The notes beneath the pieces were generated by a model, which had not been told where the DNA came from, ran no database searches, and was given only the letters and a program-made list of their open reading frames with translations. 64,000 nucleotides of DNA from Solenopsis invicta (taxonomy: Eukaryota > Arthropoda > Insecta > Hymenoptera > Formicidae), in contig NC_052673.1 in assembly GCF_016802725.1 (NCBI RefSeq), positions 15,544,156 to 15,608,155 of the forward strand. Reading direction: 5' to 3'. Below, in pieces: positions 59,542 through 64,000 of this stretch (position 1 is the first letter of the stretch; every line of letters begins with the position of its first letter). The position numbers were made by a program, and so were the translations under genes.

Positions 59542-61915
59542 CAAGCGCACATGAATAGGCAAATTGCATTACCGTAGACGTTACGAGAAACTAGTTCGAG
59601 CCGAATCGACACATACACGCGTACATACACGTACGCACAACGAGCAATAACAACTTTTGTGAGGCCGACGCGACGCCGCTATTTCGAGATGCATCACGGC
59701 ACTGCCAAACGTATCCACCCCAAGGTCGTCACAGGTCCGCGGATGTCACGTCTTTTTCCCCTTCGACGCGTTACGTAACGCGGTCTTAATCGATTTTCCT
59801 AGCCCATTCGCGCCTCTTTTTCTCTCCGTTTAGCGAATTTATTTACCGAATTTTGCAACATTGATTTCAACGTGATATATGATTTTTCTTTTAACACGAT
59901 ATATTTCAATAACATGCATAAAAAAACTGTTGGATTTTTTTCAAGCTTTACGTTCGAAGAGAAAAAAAATATACAGTAAAAAATATTTTGTATTTGATTA
60001 AAGCCGGTACGTTGAAACCGGTTTTCGTTAAAATTGTGTTAAATTTTTAATATAACCGAGTGTCAATTCAATATAATGTGATTGTATTATTTGAATATTT
60101 TACGTTAGATTGATATTCAAAATTTTCTAGTGTTAAAATAATGCAATTTGTAGGTAAATAAATAAATAATTAAAAAATAGTGCAGTTTTGAAATATAAAT
60201 GGTAAAATAACGAAATAAAATGTGTCAACATATAAATGTTAATTTTATTAAAGAAATTTGCTTTCACAATTGGTTTCCGCAATTCAGTATCAAAACGTTA
60301 TACTTTGTTCGTTTTTTACATAATGCCTGTGTTGCATTTCGTGACGCATTTATGTTAATTGGACTGTTTAAAATTCATTGAATTTAATAGAAATTTTCCG
60401 ATTGTGTACGTTCGCGTTTCTCAGGACGAGAAGTCGCTTTTACAATCTTATTTCATAATCTTATATCAGGAAGTTTAAAGATAGAAATAATTAAACATCA
60501 AACAGGCTGACAATGAAGGAGATAATGAAGCGGGATGGGAAACCTAGCGAAATCCGTTCTAATCTAGGGAGCGCGGAATTAATTTTAGCTCAGCAAATAG
60601 TAATTCGCGAAATGGCTTCTCTGCTACGTGACATTGTGGGAGGTAATTCCCGAACTTTTCTGTATAAATAGATAGACAAGATGCGCGTGCCCTCGCCTCT
60701 CCCGTGCCGAACACACGCGACGAGCGTTTAATCCACCACCCGTTAGAAAGAGGTCGGAATCTCGTACGCGCGATCGATTTTACGTTGCATCAACTTTTAT
60801 AAACGGTAATCAGCTTTACGGCAGAAGAATAAAAAGGCACTGAAAGACTCAAATTTTCGTATTGCGAGTTGACTCAACTTCTCGATCTTTTTATAATCGT
60901 TCCTAATTTGATTGTAAGACTCGTCGGTGATCATACTTCAAGTATAATATGAAAAAAACAAACAACTGTGTTTTTTGTTGTTGTAAGAGTTCTTGATTTA
61001 ATTTTTGAGATATTTATAAACAGCTTTCTAAAAAGAAAAAAAAAGATCTTTTAGAGAATTTTTCGAGGTTTTCCAAGCTTTCCGAAACCTCGAAATATTC
61101 AAAGCTTTCGAGAATTTTCGGTTTCGACTCGAAACGAGAATTCGGTTCAAACCCATCAATAAACTATTGACTGGCAGTTATTTGAACCGCCGGCCAAGCG
61201 TTAATGCGAATTCATTCGGGAATATGGAGCGTCCGAGATAATCGCGCGTTCGCGGCGATGCGAGATCTCCTCTGGAAAAATTCGCCGGGAAATGCATCGC
61301 GCATTTGACCGACTTCCCGCGTGCGTGCGTGCCTCTACACCCGTATGTGTGTAAAATAATCTTTCGGATGGCGCCACCATCGCCGCCCTACCTACGGGCG
61401 GGTCCATACTGGGTCACGGGTCGATCTTCGCAACGTAACGTTCCAATTCGCGCTTGATATTGATCTGAGCTTTTCCGCCCACGTTACAAAAGCTCCCGGC
61501 GACCTGGCTTCCTACGTACGTTCCCGGCGCAGAGAGGAGAATTATCAAAGAGAGAAACACTCGTCGCTCACTGAAATGCCTCCGAAGAAGCCGGTAGTGT
61601 TGTCTCCATAATGACCTATCGGACTGCCCTAGATTCCTTCGCGAGATGACTCGCTCTCTCGATATTTTTTTTTAACTATTTTCGAATTTCTTCGACAAAA
61701 CGTTTTATTCGAAGTTTTAATAGAGTTTTAATAGAGCCTACGGAAAGCTATAAAAAAAAGGATTCGAGATTATGAGAGCAAACAGTGCTCATCAAACTGA
61801 GCGCAAATTGTTCAATCGACGTAGGTAAAAAGATGAATTTTATCAGATACTGGAACGAGTCTATTTCCGATAATATAAGTGATTTGATTTTATATGACTT
61901 TTTTTTAAAAACCAA
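59542..61915. other. Intergenic sequence, no gene seen
   Basis: AT-rich at 59.85-60.4 kb. TATAAATA at 60,663-60,670 has no initiator at the usual distance. A hairpin lies at 61,061-61,095, and a segment at 60,425-60,453 repeats one at 6.6 kb. No coding sequence is recognised. Confidence 0.5.
61061..61095. repeat. Hairpin with 11-bp perfect arms
   Basis: TTTCGAGGTTT, a 13-base loop, then AAACCTCGAAA. A second small dyad, GTTTCGA C TCGAAAC, follows about 30 bases downstream. Confidence 0.55.
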
Positions 61916-62042
61916 TTCTTCTACTTATTTTACATATCAAGATAATCGTTCATGCGGTTTACACTCTGAAAGCATAAAATATCTTGCACTTAGATTTCAA
62001 TGATCTTCTTTTGGTATTTTGATATGTAAAGTAATAAGAAGA
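61916..62042. repeat. Inverted repeat with about 27-bp arms
   Basis: The left arm (61,916-61,944) reads TTCTTCTACTTATTTTACAT, then ATCAAGATA. The right arm (62,015-62,042) reversed reads TCTTCTTATTACTTTACATA, then TCAAAATA. GATTTGATTT lies outside both arms (about 61,881 and 62,041). This could be a small foldback element. Confidence 0.5.
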
Positions 62043-63949
62043 TTTGATTTATTATTATAAAAGATAAAGTTTTACATATGTATTAATGCAAATATCTCGA
62101 TTAATTTTACTAATCAATCATATTAATTAAACATTTCTTACTTAAATTTATTACGTACATTTCAATATCATTTGTCTTTCATATTCTAAACTCCTCTTTT
62201 AACATCTTGTGTACATACTAGATCGAACACCTAGCTATACAGAATAATGCAAGAACACACGGCGTTTATATTAAACTTAGTCGAAAATTATAAATTCAAA
62301 TCGATCGCATCTAGATATCTGGTTGGTTAAATGTTTAGGTACTTATTAGTGAAGAGTGGCTTAGGACGCTTCATACAGTCATTATTATATCATATATTAT
62401 CTACTTAAACGGTATATATCGCTTATGTATCCTTTACTATGTTAGATATTGGAATAATGGGTCTCGATAGTTTGTGTATGAAATAATGGAGAATTTCCGT
62501 GTGCGCACGAATCGAGTTGCCGACAACCATCACCGCGCCAGGTTTAATTTCGCGATTTCGATCAATTTCGGGGTTGATGCGGGCGTGTTCGGGACTCGGA
62601 CGTAGAACTTAAACTCCGACGGCAGTGAAACTTACTCTCCGGCACCGTGACCGAACGCGGTTCAATAACCTCGCGTGCCACGATCCGAAATTGCGAATAA
62701 GAGAGGTATATACAGGCAAATGGAAGATCGCGATAACGCAGCGGGAGCAGCTACGAAATATTCCGCCGCCTCCGGCGCTTTTCGTGGCGAGGAGGTTGAT
62801 ACGATGCCCGAACGATCGATCACCTATGTACGCCCGTTAAAATAGCCATCACCCTTCCTCTCTACGTCACCGCCGTGTCCTTGAGAATTCCACCCTCGTA
62901 CGACCTCCGTTCGTACGTCTAAATACGACATGAACACCCTTAACGATTCCACATAATTCTCCCCATCACTCGTCACGCGGTCCCTCCCGTACGGTATCTG
63001 GGGCACTCGGTTACGTATGCTGCAACGTGCGTGCACGTGCTTAAGAATAAATTACACGAATTTGTCACTAGCTAATTGCTGCGGACCTCGCGACAACTTA
63101 CATGACGAGTTAAAGAGCTGCAATGAGAGGGGAAAGAGAGAATCATTTTTTTTTCTTTCAGGCCGCTCTTTGACTCGGAGTCACTTCCCAAGGGGGGTTA
63201 TTCGTAATGTCGATGATAGCTTCGTTTCCTCATTTTTTTTCCCGCCACCCCACAATAACCATTACGTGCAATTTGTGTGTCGCAATTTTCTCGAGCAAAT
63301 ACCTTCGCTGTTAGATTGCCCTCGCTCACGACAGATTTCGACGAGCTGTCGCTACTGATTTAAATCTCGGCGACGTAGCCGGGGCGTCTTGATTCAATAC
63401 TCGGCGTTCGAATAAATTCTCCTGCGAAATATATACGAGCTGGGGGCTCCGATCCTCGTGTTCCTCCTCCTTTTTCTTTCGCCACCGGCGAGCGAGATGC
63501 AGGAGAATATCCCGTTTCTGGGGCGAATGTTTTCCGTACGATCAATATGTCTCTTCTCGTTTTCCTTCCCGCTGCCATCGTCGGAACTACCCTCGTGCCC
63601 CTTAAAGGGTCGTTCTGTCGAAAGCCTCTTGTACTTTCCCTTATTGCCGAGTCGTGAAGACCGGTCTTGATGCCTGACTGGCCTCTTTTGCGTCCGTCCG
63701 ACGCCGACGACGACGACGCACTGTTGACCCTGGAAGACTCGAGTACGAGAAAGTTGCTTGATTACGCGAGATGGCTCTTGCATTTTCGCCAACAAGCCTG
63801 CACGCGAACACTTCGAACTTTACTGCGAATGTCCGTCGCGTCATGATTTCTTGCCGCATGAGAATAAAATCGTGACTCTTTCCTGCGTGTGTCACACCCA
63901 TTACGCAAAGAGATTTTTTTTTTTATAATTAGCTCAGACATTATTATTA
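62043..63949. other. Intergenic sequence, no gene seen
   Basis: CpG-rich at 62.5-63.8 kb with opposite-strand frames of up to 133 codons, none recognisable. A short CGA run occurs at 63,700-63,718. Confidence 0.5.
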
Positions 63950-64000
63950 CAAGAAAAAAAGTTTCTTCCTATCGAATCATTTCCTTTGATTCAAATAAAT
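63950..64000 (-). mobile_element. Left end of a MITE related to family A, cut by the window edge
   Basis: After TA (63,948-63,949), CAAGAAAAAAAGTTTCTTCC is followed by ATCGAATCATTTCCTTTGAT and TCAAATAAAT. This follows the same course as the element at 11,527. The remainder lies outside the window. Confidence 0.5.

Noticed and set aside
1..64000. CRISPR arrays, bacterial operons, rRNA, snRNA and known insect microRNAs
   Set aside because: No regularly spaced short repeats, no ribosome-binding sites or prokaryotic gene families, and no sequence matching the conserved RNAs I could recall by eye.

Overview
The window looks like nuclear DNA from an insect, most plausibly a hymenopteran such as an ant. 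I infer this from sharp alternation of CpG-rich blocks with blocks of 70% or more A+T, dense GA/CT microsatellites, many short TA-flanked inverted-repeat elements and the absence of compact coding sequence. There are no operons, Shine-Dalgarno sites or bacterial gene families. I recognise no protein family in any reading frame. Most long open frames lie in CpG-rich or microsatellite DNA, often open on both strands at once, and I read them as chance. The window is best described as a large intergenic or intronic region.

Layout. Bases 1-84 may hold the last codons of a gene entering from the left: a 25-codon frame ending in TAA with overlapping AATAAA signals. A decayed glycine-tRNA-like relic lies on the minus strand at about 187-250. 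From 1.2 kb to the right edge, short non-autonomous DNA elements are scattered through the AT-rich blocks at about 1.2, 1.9, 3.9, 11.5, 17.4, 18.2, 21.8, 28.0, 32.5, 38.1, 40.7, 45.9 and 56.5 kb, with one cut by the right edge at 63.95 kb. Most have inverted ends starting close to CACTGAGAAAAA and are flanked by TA. One unrelated element (44,679-45,181) is flanked by TTAA with CCC-type ends, as in the piggyBac superfamily. Tandem duplications occur at 36.8-37.1 kb (145-bp unit) and 57.7-58.2 kb (229-bp unit).

The CpG-rich blocks (about 0.1-1.1, 4.2-5.5, 8.6-10.3, 13.0-16.6, 18.5-23.1, 25.3-27.9, 30.4-34.4, 42.5-43.1, 47.7-49.3, 52.3-53.2 and 54.5-57.5 kb) carry GA/CT, CGT, CG and GT tracts and a few weak core-promoter-like motifs. 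A group of nuclear-receptor-like half-sites lies at 49.93-50.04 kb, and a perfect 22-bp palindrome at 3,615-3,636. The longest open frame (53,219-54,136, 305 codons) is recorded at low confidence.

No multi-gene system is visible. The most distinctive content is the set of hairpin elements that share terminal motifs although their interiors differ, including three families present in two or more copies here. The whole-window interpretation rests on reading by eye, and boundaries of degenerate elements are accurate to roughly 10 bases.
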